Shown: piece by piece, positions 1 through 8,023 of the stretch
How positions within the stretch are numbered: position 1 is the first letter of the stretch
Layout: every line of letters begins with the position of its first letter
Assembly: GCA_002425405.1 (NCBI GenBank)
Contig: DIME01000126.1
Location: 1-24,021, forward strand
Source: Candidatus Accumulibacter vicinus
GTDB taxonomy: Bacteria > Pseudomonadota > Gammaproteobacteria > Burkholderiales > Rhodocyclaceae
Reading direction: 5' to 3'
DNA: 24,021 bases
Made by a program: the position numbers and the translations under genes
The notes under the pieces: model-generated
What the model was told of the DNA's origin: nothing
Seen by the model: only the letters and a program-made list of their open reading frames with translations
Databases searched by the model: none

Positions 1-181
1 CGGCGGCCTGCGCTGCATCGATCATCGCTGCAGCAATACGATCCTTGACGCTGTGCGCGGGACTGTAGAACTCGAGTTTGACGACGACGGTGCCGTCAAT
101 ACCGGCACCGAGACGGTTGAGTCTGACCAGTGGCGTGTTGCCGATCAGGTCGGTGACATTGTCGGCGATGTGCATGGGCAT
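1..181 (-). CDS. cysK: Cysteine synthase A-like protein (O-acetylserine sulfhydrylase), N-terminal 60 residues, cut by the window edge
   Basis: This is a PLP-dependent fold-type II enzyme. The family converts O-acetylserine plus sulfide to cysteine in the cytoplasm. Only the first 60 codons are present; the gene runs off the left edge. The sequence shows the family opening, with IGNTPLVRLNR at residues 13-23 and the PLP-lysine motif SVKDR at 44-48 (Schiff-base lysine K46). The chosen ATG has an AGAGGAGA Shine-Dalgarno about 8 bases upstream; an ATG two codons later would be too far from it. It lies 24 bases downstream of ilvA on the same strand and is probably cotranscribed with it. The 'KLEFYSPA' flavour before the lysine fits CysK of the SVKDR type, but a cystathionine beta-synthase-like or CysM paralogue cannot be excluded from 60 residues. 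Confidence 0.82.
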   Translation of the reverse strand, partial: MPMHIADNVTDLIGNTPLVRLNRLGAGIDGTVVVKLEFYSPAHSVKDRIAAAMIDAAQAA

Positions 182-205
182 GGCGAAATCTCCTCTGAAA
201 TGGGA

Positions 206-1717
206 CTAGGCGAGAAACAGTTTGTACGCCGGGTTATTGCTTTCGTTCCAGTACGCGTAGCCGAGTTTCGCCAGAAAATCCTCGAAGTCACCCATTTCGC
301 TCGGCGGCACCTGCATGCCGACCAGCACGCGACCGTAGTCGGCACCGTGGTTGCGATAATGGAAAAGGCTGATGTTCCAGCCAGCGCTCATGCGGTTGAG
401 AAAGTTCATCAGCGCGCCAGGGCGCTCGGGAAACTCGAAACGGTAGAGGATCTCGTGCTGGATTTGTGGCGAGTGCCCGCCCACCAGATGACGGATGTGA
501 CCCTTGGCCATTTCGTCATCGGTCAGGTCGAGCGTCGGATAGTCGTGCTTGCGCAGATGTTCGAGCAGCCGCACGGATTCGGCGCGCGATGCGACCTGTA
601 TGCCAACAAAGACATGCGCATCACGCTGGTTGTTGTAACGGTAGTTGAACTCGGTGATGTTGCGGGCACCGATCAGTGCAACGAAGCGCTTGTAGGCGCC
701 AGGCTTCTCCGGCAAGGTCACGGCAAAGACGGCTTCGCGCTGCTCGCCGATCTCGGCACGCTCGGCGACAAAACGCAGACGGTCGAAGTTCATGTTGGCG
801 CCGGATGCCGTTGCGATCAGCGTCCTGTCCTTCAGTTTGTGCGCTTTGGCATAGGCCTTGACACCGGCAACTGCCAGTGCGCCAGCCGGCTCGAGCACGG
901 CCCGGGTGTCTTCGAAAACGTCCTTGATTGCCGCGCAAATCGCGTCGGTATCCACCAGCACCATTTCGTCGACGTACATCTGACAGAGGCGGAAGGTTTC
1001 TTCGCCGACATACTTGACCGCTGCACCATCGGCAAACAGGCCGACGTGATCGAGCCGGACGCGTTTGCCGGCTTTCAGCGAGCGTGTCATGGCATCGGCG
1101 TCGACGGCTTCGACCCCGATGATCCGGGTCTCCGGTCTGACCCGCTTGATGTAGGCCGCGACACCGGAAATCAGACCACCACCGCCGACGCAGCAGAATA
1201 CGGCATGGATCGGCTTCGCATGCTGGCGAAGGATCTCCATGCCGATCGTGCCCTGCCCGGCAATCACTTCGGGGTCATCAAAAGGGTGTACGAAGCTCAG
1301 CTTCTCGCTTTTCTCGAGTTCCAGAGCATGCGTGTAGGCGTCATCATAGCCCTCGCCGGCGAGCACGACTTCCGCACCTCTGGCCTGCACCGCCTGTACC
1401 TTGATCTGCGGCGTCGTCGTCGGCATCACGATCACCGCCCGGCAGCCGAGCCTGGCTGCCGCCAGCGCCACCCCCTGGGCATGGTTGCCGGCAGAGGCAC
1501 AGATCACGCCGCGCTTGAGCCGCTCGACCGAAAGATGGGCGATCTTGTTGTAAGCGCCGCGCAACTTGAAGGAAAAAACCGGCTGCAGGTCTTCGCGCTT
1601 CAACAGGATTCGGTTGCCCAGACGCGCCGACAGGCTGGGTGCGAGGTCCAGTGGGGTTTCAATCGCGACATCGTAGACCTGCGCGTTGAGAATTCTTTCG
1701 AGGTAATCCGTAGGCAT
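206..1717 (-). CDS. ilvA: Threonine dehydratase (deaminase), biosynthetic, with two C-terminal ACT-like domains
   Basis: IlvA deaminates L-threonine to 2-oxobutanoate, the first committed step of isoleucine synthesis, in the cytoplasm with PLP. The 503-residue length matches the biosynthetic, isoleucine-feedback-inhibited type (about 510). Visible motifs are the PLP lysine in SFKLRGA (K51), SAGNHAQG at 75-82 and the phosphate-binding GGGGL loop at 178-182. Two regulatory ACT-like segments follow at about 328-400 and 422-495, each opening with a [T/F]xPE[K/R]PGA pattern. The shorter catabolic TdcB type lacks the double regulatory tail. The ATG at 1717 has only a weak, distant AAGGA upstream, but the N-terminus (DYLERIL) fits the family. 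The gene is divergent from the 1821 oxidoreductase and is followed by cysK after 24 bases. Confidence 0.96.
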   Translation of the reverse strand: MPTDYLERILNAQVYDVAIETPLDLAPSLSARLGNRILLKREDLQPVFSFKLRGAYNKIAHLSVERLKRGVICASAGNHAQGVALAAARLGCRAVIVMPTTTPQIKVQAVQARGAEVVLAGEGYDDAYTHALELEKSEKLSFVHPFDDPEVIAGQGTIGMEILRQHAKPIHAVFCCVGGGGLISGVAAYIKRVRPETRIIGVEAVDADAMTRSLKAGKRVRLDHVGLFADGAAVKYVGEETFRLCQMYVDEMVLVDTDAICAAIKDVFEDTRAVLEPAGALAVAGVKAYAKAHKLKDRTLIATASGANMNFDRLRFVAERAEIGEQREAVFAVTLPEKPGAYKRFVALIGARNITEFNYRYNNQRDAHVFVGIQVASRAESVRLLEHLRKHDYPTLDLTDDEMAKGHIRHLVGGHSPQIQHEILYRFEFPERPGALMNFLNRMSAGWNISLFHYRNHGADYGRVLVGMQVPPSEMGDFEDFLAKLGYAYWNESNNPAYKLFLA

Positions 1718-1752
1718 GGCAGCAGAGAAGAGATCCTTGGGCTGAGCGCAGG

Positions 1753-1758
1753 ATTCTA
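1753..1758 (-). promoter_or_regulatory. Probable ilvA -10 element (extended -10)
   Basis: Read on the minus strand the sequence is TGCTAGAAT, an extended -10 (TGn) with hexamer TAGAAT. It lies about 36 bases upstream of the ilvA ATG. No good -35 is visible at 16-18 bases, which is tolerable for an extended -10 promoter. This is inferred from sequence only. Confidence 0.4.
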
Positions 1759-1790
1759 GCAGCAGAAACGGCGTTTGATGGGCAAACAGT

Positions 1791-1796
1791 TAGAAT
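1791..1796 (+). promoter_or_regulatory. Probable -10 element of the 1821 oxidoreductase gene
   Basis: TAGAAT lies 24 bases before the ATG at 1821, which implies a leader of only about 18 bases. The -35 region is poor, so an activator may be needed if this promoter is real. It mirrors the TAGAAT of the divergent ilvA promoter. Confidence 0.35.
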
Positions 1797-1820
1797 GCGC
1801 TCTTTGGTGGCGAAGTACCC

Positions 1821-4800
1821 ATGAACGCACGTCTGCGCGAGATCCCTTACAACTACACTTCGTTCTCCGACCGAGAGATCGTCATTCGCCTGCTCGGGCC
1901 GGAAAACTGGGCGCTGCTTGACGAATTGCGTGCCGAACGGGTCACTGGCCGCTCGGCGCGGATGCTCTATGAAGTGCTCGGCGACATCTGGGTGGTGCAG
2001 CGCAACCCCTACCTGGAAGACGATCTGCTCGCCAGCCGCGAGCGCCGCACCGCCCTGGTCGAGGCGCTGCACCATCGCCTGCGCGAAATCGGCAAGCGGC
2101 GGCAGGGCAATGCCAAGGTGCTGCAGTTGATCCTTGCGGCCGAGGCGGCGGTCAATCGTTTTGCGCAGCATTTCGACGATACCGCCCGACTGCGTACACG
2201 GGTCCGGAGAGTGCTGAGCCGGCATACGCGCCGCGACAACATCGCCTTCGACGGTCTGGCCCGCGTCTCGCACGTGACCGACGCAACCGACTGGCGGATC
2301 GAGTACCCTTTCGTCGTCCTCTACCCGGACAGCGAAGAGGAGATGGCTCCGCTGGTACGTGACTGCATCGAACTCGGGCTGACGATCATCCCGCGCGGCG
2401 GCGGCACCGGTTATACCGGTGGCGCCATCCCGTTGACAGCGCTCTCGGTGGTGATCAACACCGAGAAACTGATCGACATCGGCGCCGTCGAAGAGTTGCT
2501 GCTGCCAGGCTGTGATCGCCCTGTGGCGACCATCCGTACCGGCGCCGGCGTTGTCACCGCCCGCGTTGCGGAAGCTGCAGCAGCAGCCGGGCGCGTTTTT
2601 GCCGTTGACCCGACATCGGCGGAAGCCTCGTGCATCGGTGGCAATATCGCGATGAACGCCGGTGGCAAGAAAGCCGTGCTCTGGGGAACTGCCCTCGACA
2701 ACCTGGCCTGGTGGAAGATGATCGACCCGAGCGGTCACGTACTGGAAGTGACACGCATGCACCACAACTTCGGCAAGATTCACGAACAGGAACTGGCGCG
2801 CTTCGAGATCAGACGCTTTCGCAAGGACGGCAGGACACTCTACGGAACGCCGGAAATTCTCGAAATCCCGGGTGCCCGTTTTCGCAAGGCCGGCCTCGGC
2901 AAGGACGTGACCGACAAGTTCCTGGCCGGTCTGCCGGGCGTCCAGAAAGAAGGGACCGATGGCCTGATTGTCGCCGCCCGCTGGATCCTGCACCGGATGC
3001 CGGCGCACACGCGCACCGTCTGCCTGGAATTCTTCGGGCAGGTGCGCGAGGCAGTACCGGCGATTGTCGATATCACCGATTACTTCAAGCCAGGCGGTGC
3101 CGGCAGGGCGGCCGGGGTGCTGCTCGCCGGCCTCGAACACCTCGACGAGCGCTACCTGCGGGCCGTCGGTTACGCCACCAAGGCCAAGCGCAAGGCAGAA
3201 ACCGCAGGCCGTCCGAAAATGGTTCTGATCGGCGACATCGTCGGTGACGACGAGACGGCGGTGATGACGGTCGCGTCAGAAGTGGTGCGTCTGTGCAATC
3301 TGCGTGGTGCCGAGGGTTTCATCGCCGTCGATGCCGAGACGCGCAAGAAATCCTGGCTCGATCGCTCACGCACGGCAGCCATTTCACGCCATACCAACGC
3401 CTTCAAGTTGAACGAAGACGTGGTGATTCCACTGCCGCGCATGGGCGAGTACTGCGATGGAGTCGAGCGCATCAATATCGAGTTGTCGATAAAGAACAAG
3501 CTGTCACTGTGCGCAGCGCTGACGGAATTCCTGCGTGGCGACCTGCCCCTGCATTGTGGCGACGCCGACCTCGATAGGGAACTGCTGATCGGTGATCGGC
3601 GAACCGCAGCGCTGGACGCTGTCGCCGGCGTCCAGACACGCTGGCAATGGCTGCTCGAAAATCTCGATCAGCCCCTGCCGCAGGCCGAGGCGCAGTTTGT
3701 CGCCCTGGGCATCCACGTCGATGCGCTGAAAAACCGCGCCGCCATGCCGAAGCTCTTCCATCGCCTGCAGGATTACTCGCTGCGCGTCTCGTGGAAAAGA
3801 GAACTCAAGCCGCAACTCGAAGCGATTTTCGATGGCCTTGTCTATCGACCGGTACGCGAACGCATCGTCGCCATCCACCAGGAGGTTCTGCGCAGCCGCC
3901 TGTTTGTCGCGTTGCACATGCACGCCGGTGACGGCAACGTGCATACCAACATCCCGGTCAACTCCGACCATTACGAAATGCTGCAGGCGGCTTATGCGGT
4001 GGTCGCGCGCATCATGGCGCTAGCACGGGCGCTCGACGGCGTCGTCTCGGGCGAACATGGAATCGGCATCACCAAACTCGAGTTCCTGAGTGAGGACGAG
4101 ATCCGGCCGTTCCGCGCTTACAAGGCGAGGATCGACCCGGACGGCCATTTCAACCAGGGCAAGTTGCTCGCCGGTGCCGATCTGGCGAAGGCCTACACGC
4201 CCTCGTTCTCGCTGCTCGGCACCGAGTCGCTGATCATGGAGCAATCGGAGATCGGCAACATCTCGACGATGGTCAAGGACTGCCTGCGCTGTGGCAAGTG
4301 CAAGCCGGTCTGTTCAACGCATGTGCCGCGCGCCAACCTGCTCTATTCGCCACGTAACAAGATCCTGGCCACTTCCCTGCTGATCGAGGCCTTCCTCTAC
4401 GAGGAACAGACTCGCCGCGGTGTCTCGCTCAGGCATTTCGACGAGTTCAACGACGTCGCCGATCACTGCACGATCTGCCACAAGTGCCTCACCCCCTGCC
4501 CGGTCGACATCGATTTCGGCAATGTTTCGATCAGGATGCGCAATCTGCTGCGTGAACAGGGCAAGAAGAAGTTCGTTCCGGCAAAAGCCGCAGCGATGGC
4601 TTTCCTGACGATCAAGGACCCGGCGACGATCAAGCTGATCCGCAAGCTGATGATCGACTGGGGCTACCGAGCGCAGCGCCTGGCCTACCGACTGGCGAGG
4701 TCCTTGCACCTGCTCCAGGGCCAGACCCAGCAACCGCCAGCGACGCTGGGTTCGCCAACGCTCAGGGCACAGGTCATCCACTTCATCAACAAACCCATGC

Positions 4801-5696
4801 CGGGCGGACTGCCCAGACGGACTGCCCGTGCCCTGCTCGATATCGAAGACGACAAGGTCGTGCCGATCATTCGCGACCCCATCAAGGTCAGCGCACCGGA
4901 TTACGATGGCGACGCGGTATTCTACTTTCCGGGTTGCGGCTCGGAGCGTCTGTTCTCGCAGGTCGCCCTGGCCACCCAGGCGATCCTCTACGACATCGGC
5001 GCGCAAACGGTTCTGCCACCTGGCTACTTGTGCTGCGGCTATCCCCAGACGGCTGCCGGCGAGGCCGACCAAGGGCTGCGGATCACTACCGACAACCGGG
5101 TGCTTTTCCACCGTGTCGCCAATACGCTCAACTATCTCGACATCCGGACGGTCATCGTCTCCTGTGGCACCTGCATGGACCAGCTCGAAAAATACCACTT
5201 CGAGCAGATTTTTCCCGGCTGCCGCCTGCTGGACATCCACGAATATTTACTGGAGAAGGGAGTCCGGGTCGATGGGGTCAGCGGTACCCGCTATATGTAC
5301 CACGACCCCTGCCACACACCGATGCGGACGATACCGGGCATCAAGGTGGTCAACAGTCTGATGGGACAGCCGGTCGATCTCTCCGAGCGCTGCTGCGGCG
5401 AATCGGGAACGCTGGCGGTGACGCGCCCGGACGTGTCTACACAGGTGCGCTTCCGCAAACAGGAGGAGATCGAAAAAGGCGTCCGCCGACTACGTTCGGA
5501 TTACTTCACGGGCGAGGTCAAGGTACTGACTTCCTGCCCATCGTGCCTGCAGGGCCTGTCCCGCTACCACGACGACACCGGCACCCAGGCTGACTACATC
5601 GTTGTCGAGATGGTCAAGCGGCTGCTCGGCGAGGACTGGATGGCGCAATACGTCCGACACGCCAACAACGGCGGTATCGAGCGTGTTCTTCTGTAG
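1821..5696 (+). CDS. DUF3683-type FAD/FMN-binding oxidoreductase: D-2-hydroxyacid dehydrogenase-like module fused to 4Fe-4S and CCG domains
   Basis: The 1291 residues combine modules that are often separate proteins. Residues 1-150 are a DUF3683-like N-terminal region. A PCMH-type FAD domain begins near 160, with PRGGGTGYTGGA at 191-202 and CIGGNIAMNAGG at 271-282. The FAD-oxidase C-terminal domain carries HMHAGDGNVH at 699-708 and GEHGIG at 744-749. A double ferredoxin module has CLRCGKCKPVC at 821-831 and CTICHKCLTPCP at 883-894. Two CCG (heterodisulfide reductase B-type) repeats follow, with CCGYP at 1071 and SCGTC at 1115, then CCGESG at 1191 and SCPSC at 1239. By family knowledge it oxidises a 2-hydroxyacid such as D-lactate, D-2-hydroxyglutarate or glycolate and passes electrons through Fe-S centres, probably to the quinone pool. 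The substrate cannot be read from sequence. It resembles E. coli YdiJ but is longer. It is divergent from ilvA. Only a weak GGTGG precedes the ATG. Confidence 0.9.
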   Translation: MNARLREIPYNYTSFSDREIVIRLLGPENWALLDELRAERVTGRSARMLYEVLGDIWVVQRNPYLEDDLLASRERRTALVEALHHRLREIGKRRQGNAKVLQLILAAEAAVNRFAQHFDDTARLRTRVRRVLSRHTRRDNIAFDGLARVSHVTDATDWRIEYPFVVLYPDSEEEMAPLVRDCIELGLTIIPRGGGTGYTGGAIPLTALSVVINTEKLIDIGAVEELLLPGCDRPVATIRTGAGVVTARVAEAAAAAGRVFAVDPTSAEASCIGGNIAMNAGGKKAVLWGTALDNLAWWKMIDPSGHVLEVTRMHHNFGKIHEQELARFEIRRFRKDGRTLYGTPEILEIPGARFRKAGLGKDVTDKFLAGLPGVQKEGTDGLIVAARWILHRMPAHTRTVCLEFFGQVREAVPAIVDITDYFKPGGAGRAAGVLLAGLEHLDERYLRAVGYATKAKRKAETAGRPKMVLIGDIVGDDETAVMTVASEVVRLCNLRGAEGFIAVDAETRKKSWLDRSRTAAISRHTNAFKLNEDVVIPLPRMGEYCDGVERINIELSIKNKLSLCAALTEFLRGDLPLHCGDADLDRELLIGDRRTAALDAVAGVQTRWQWLLENLDQPLPQAEAQFVALGIHVDALKNRAAMPKLFHRLQDYSLRVSWKRELKPQLEAIFDGLVYRPVRERIVAIHQEVLRSRLFVALHMHAGDGNVHTNIPVNSDHYEMLQAAYAVVARIMALARALDGVVSGEHGIGITKLEFLSEDEIRPFRAYKARIDPDGHFNQGKLLAGADLAKAYTPSFSLLGTESLIMEQSEIGNISTMVKDCLRCGKCKPVCSTHVPRANLLYSPRNKILATSLLIEAFLYEEQTRRGVSLRHFDEFNDVADHCTICHKCLTPCPVDIDFGNVSIRMRNLLREQGKKKFVPAKAAAMAFLTIKDPATIKLIRKLMIDWGYRAQRLAYRLARSLHLLQGQTQQPPATLGSPTLRAQVIHFINKPMPGGLPRRTARALLDIEDDKVVPIIRDPIKVSAPDYDGDAVFYFPGCGSERLFSQVALATQAILYDIGAQTVLPPGYLCCGYPQTAAGEADQGLRITTDNRVLFHRVANTLNYLDIRTVIVSCGTCMDQLEKYHFEQIFPGCRLLDIHEYLLEKGVRVDGVSGTRYMYHDPCHTPMRTIPGIKVVNSLMGQPVDLSERCCGESGTLAVTRPDVSTQVRFRKQEEIEKGVRRLRSDYFTGEVKVLTSCPSCLQGLSRYHDDTGTQADYIVVEMVKRLLGEDWMAQYVRHANNGGIERVLL

Positions 5697-5815
5697 ATTC
5701 AAGACTCAAGGGACCCGCGCCGAACTGGACATCCTTGTACCTTGATCACATACCCCCTTCCGTGACCTAGTTCCTCTCGCTTACTGCCCTGGTGGCTTAT
5801 TGTTGAATCCTGGAT

Positions 5816-5829
5816 GGCGCATCGGCGCC
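5816..5829 (+). other. Small GC stem-loop in the leader of the HIT gene
   Basis: GGCGC-ATCG-GCGCC forms a perfect 5-bp stem with a 4-base loop, 11 bases before the Shine-Dalgarno of the next gene. The rest of the 157-base spacer (5697-5853) shows no clear intrinsic terminator and no good promoter. The function of the stem-loop is unknown. Confidence 0.3.
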
Positions 5830-5840
5830 CTGAAATCTCC

Positions 5841-5846
5841 AAGGAG
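5841..5846 (+). promoter_or_regulatory. Ribosome binding site that fixes a GTG start for the HIT gene
   Basis: AAGGAG is followed by a 7-base spacer and GTG at 5854. The longer reading from TTG at 5800 has no Shine-Dalgarno and would add 18 residues that do not look like the family. Confidence 0.75.
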
Positions 5847-5853
5847 TCAGCAA

Positions 5854-6285
5854 GTGTGCAAGTACGATTTTGAGGATTGCGAACTATGCGAATCGCCGGG
5901 AGGCGAAGTGGTATGGGAAAGCGACCTGTGTCGCGTCGTCATGGTGGGTGACCCGGATTACCCCGGCTTCTGCCGCATCATCCTGCACCGGCACATGCGC
6001 GAGATGACCGACCTGCCTCAGAAGGAACGGATGCAGCTCATGAGCGTGCTATTTGCTGTAGAAAGCGCTGTCCGAACCTTGTACCAGCCGGACAAGATCA
6101 ATCTCGCAAGCCTGGGCAATATGACGCCGCACGTTCATTGGCACCTGATCCCTCGCTGGCGGGACGACAGGCATTTTCCCAACGCTGTCTGGACGAAACC
6201 GCAGCGTCAGAATAGCCCGCGTCGCCCCCTTGTCAACAGGCAGCAACTGGGTGACCAGATCATCGCCGCCATGCGTACCAGATAG
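5854..6285 (+). CDS. HIT-family (histidine triad) hydrolase
   Basis: This is a 143-residue protein with the histidine triad HVHWHLIP at 93-100 (H-phi-H-phi-H-phi-phi). The middle histidine, H95, is the expected nucleophile for a nucleotide phosphoramidate or dinucleotide hydrolase or transferase. The N-terminus carries cysteines at 2, 9 and 12 (CKYDFEDCELC), which resembles the metal-binding cysteines of some HIT proteins, followed by a typical 'WESDLCRVV...DYPGFCRIILHRHMREMTDLP' region. The start is GTG, chosen for its strong AAGGAG site. The substrate is unknown. The next gene begins 25 bases downstream on the same strand, so cotranscription is likely. No obvious promoter is visible upstream. 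Confidence 0.9.
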   Translation: MCKYDFEDCELCESPGGEVVWESDLCRVVMVGDPDYPGFCRIILHRHMREMTDLPQKERMQLMSVLFAVESAVRTLYQPDKINLASLGNMTPHVHWHLIPRWRDDRHFPNAVWTKPQRQNSPRRPLVNRQQLGDQIIAAMRTR

Positions 6286-6310
6286 TCTGATAGAACCGAC
6301 AGTAAAAACC

Positions 6311-7921
6311 ATGAATGCAGTCCTCCCCAATATCCCGGCGACCATGAAGATCCCCGACCTGCATACCGGTTTCCAGATGCTCTCCCGGCTTCCTCTGGCC
6401 AATTCACGGCAGGCTGCACTCGAAATCAACCTCTTTCTCGACAGTCTGTTGAAGACGCCACCGCAAGGCGAAGTCTATCTGCAGCTGCTCGAACAGACGC
6501 GGATTTCACTCTGTTTCATCGAGGAGGAACTCGCCCGAAGCTACATCAACAAGGCATTACCGCTGGGAGAGGTCGAGGCAGGCGCCTTCTGCCAGGTCAT
6601 TGCCACCTGGCAGAAGGCAGCCCGCGCCTACGCGCATTGTGCACAGCTTCTGGACACCGACGACCATAGCAACGTCTATGCCGAACGACTGGCCCTGATC
6701 CTGCACCGCTGCATTTACTATACGGGAATGGTGATCATCGAGCACCATCGCGCCCGTCAAGCACTGCCGGCAGGGGTGTGGCTGAACCTGCATGGATATT
6801 ACGCCAGTGCCGAAGAATGGGGCATTGCAACCCTCCCTGTGCCGGATTCGCTCGATCCCCTTGGACGCAGCAGCCACTGTACCGCCGCTTTCGTCAGCCT
6901 CCTCCTCGCTGAATTGGCAAGTCCCTACAGCCTGTCTGTGGGTGACATCAGCCTAGTACGTCGCTGGGCAAACAATTGGTCCCCTCTGGTGGCGATGCAC
7001 CCGGCCGTAGAAAATGAGCCCTTACCTCCGTTCGTCGTCGACCTGATGCAGGATTGTGGTCTGCGGGCATCGAATGAGTGCCCGCATCGTGAACATCTGC
7101 GTCGACTCGACACCACTCGCCTGGTGAGCCAGCTCAACCAACTGAAAAGGCAGTTGCAGCAACGAATCTCGCCCGCACAGATCGGTCTCGGGGAAGATTG
7201 CACTGCTGCACAGTGTTATCGACTGGTCAATCGTCTCTATAAACCATGGAGCATGTTGCGTGCCGCACGTAAGTTCCGCCGCCACAATGCGTCAGGAATT
7301 TCCAAAGTATCTACGGGGTTTTCGGCAATGCACTACCACATCTCCGGAAAGGAGTTCCAGCAGCCGGAAATTACCAGCATCTATTCGCGCCAGGAATTCG
7401 AAAGCATGTTTGCCTTCCGCCACATGCTTGACCCGACGCAGATGCTGGCAGTCCGCCAGGGGCAGCTTGGCTTTGACTTCGACACCTGGGAAGTGCTCGA
7501 CCAGAGCGCGAATGGTTTTCGCCTGTTGCGCTCGGTTGTCGGCAAGAAAATCGCGCCGGGGCAGCTACTGTCCATCTGCCCGCATGATGGCAACTCGCAT
7601 CTTCTGGCACAAGTGGCGTGGTTGATGCAGGAAGAAGGTGGCAATCTGGTTGCAGGGATCGCAGCACTGCCCGGCAAACCTCAAGCGGTCGCTGCGCGCC
7701 CGCTGGCACTCGATCCGGGGCACCAGGTTCCCTATCAACGGGCGTTCTTGCTGCCGGCAGTTCCGGCCATCGGCGCCGAACAAACACTAATCCTCCCGCC
7801 AGGGTGGTTTCGAGCCGAGCGCCAGCTCGAAGTCTACACGGAAAACCCGATGCAGGTCAGGTTAATACGCCTGCTGGCCGATGGCGCGGACTTTGAGAGG
7901 GTGACTTTCAGCATGGTTTGA
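6311..7921 (+). CDS. Conserved hypothetical protein with a degenerate PilZ-like C-terminal domain
   Basis: This 536-residue cytoplasmic-looking protein has no signal peptide or membrane segment that I can see. Residues 1-330 appear mostly helical, with few recognisable motifs. Near 395-465 there is a segment reading WEVLDQSANGFRL, where D397-x-S399-x-x-G402 matches the DxSxxG half of the PilZ cyclic di-GMP motif, followed by beta-rich sequence (GQLLSICP, LLAQVAWL). The RxxxR half that normally precedes it is not evident, so c-di-GMP binding is uncertain. The ATG at 6311 follows the HIT stop by 25 bases and has no clear Shine-Dalgarno. A longer reading from 6230 would overlap the HIT gene by 56 bases and is less likely. 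The function is unknown; the PilZ assignment is an inference from the short motif. Confidence 0.8.
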   Translation: MNAVLPNIPATMKIPDLHTGFQMLSRLPLANSRQAALEINLFLDSLLKTPPQGEVYLQLLEQTRISLCFIEEELARSYINKALPLGEVEAGAFCQVIATWQKAARAYAHCAQLLDTDDHSNVYAERLALILHRCIYYTGMVIIEHHRARQALPAGVWLNLHGYYASAEEWGIATLPVPDSLDPLGRSSHCTAAFVSLLLAELASPYSLSVGDISLVRRWANNWSPLVAMHPAVENEPLPPFVVDLMQDCGLRASNECPHREHLRRLDTTRLVSQLNQLKRQLQQRISPAQIGLGEDCTAAQCYRLVNRLYKPWSMLRAARKFRRHNASGISKVSTGFSAMHYHISGKEFQQPEITSIYSRQEFESMFAFRHMLDPTQMLAVRQGQLGFDFDTWEVLDQSANGFRLLRSVVGKKIAPGQLLSICPHDGNSHLLAQVAWLMQEEGGNLVAGIAALPGKPQAVAARPLALDPGHQVPYQRAFLLPAVPAIGAEQTLILPPGWFRAERQLEVYTENPMQVRLIRLLADGADFERVTFSMV

Positions 7922-7989
7922 GGGTGTGATCCGTCACCGAATGCCGCATGCCATGGCAGACAGCAACGGTAATCAAGGTGATTTTGCGC

Positions 7990-7995
7990 TATGAT
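7990..7995 (+). promoter_or_regulatory. Possible -10 element for the DUF971-ubiE-ubiJ cluster
   Basis: TATGAT lies 28 bases before the ATG at 8024. The -35 region (around 7967-7972) is poor. If real, it places the start of transcription near 8002 and excludes the ATG codons at 7991 and 7994 as starts. Confidence 0.3.
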
Positions 7996-8023
7996 GTGCC
8001 GTCACGATTACGCAGAGACCACC

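Noticed and set aside
53..1759. 568-codon open frame on the plus strand over ilvA and cysK
   Set aside because: It is antisense to ilvA, which has clear catalytic motifs. The translation has no recognisable motif, and long antisense frames are usual in GC-rich DNA with strong third-position bias.
1659..3140. 493-codon open frame on the minus strand over the start of the oxidoreductase
   Set aside because: It is the mirror of codon bias in the real gene, crosses the ilvA start and the divergent promoter region, and shows no family motif.
4314..5240. 308-codon minus-strand open frame opposite the Fe-S part of the oxidoreductase
   Set aside because: The sense strand encodes clear cysteine motifs. 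The antisense product has no recognisable domain.
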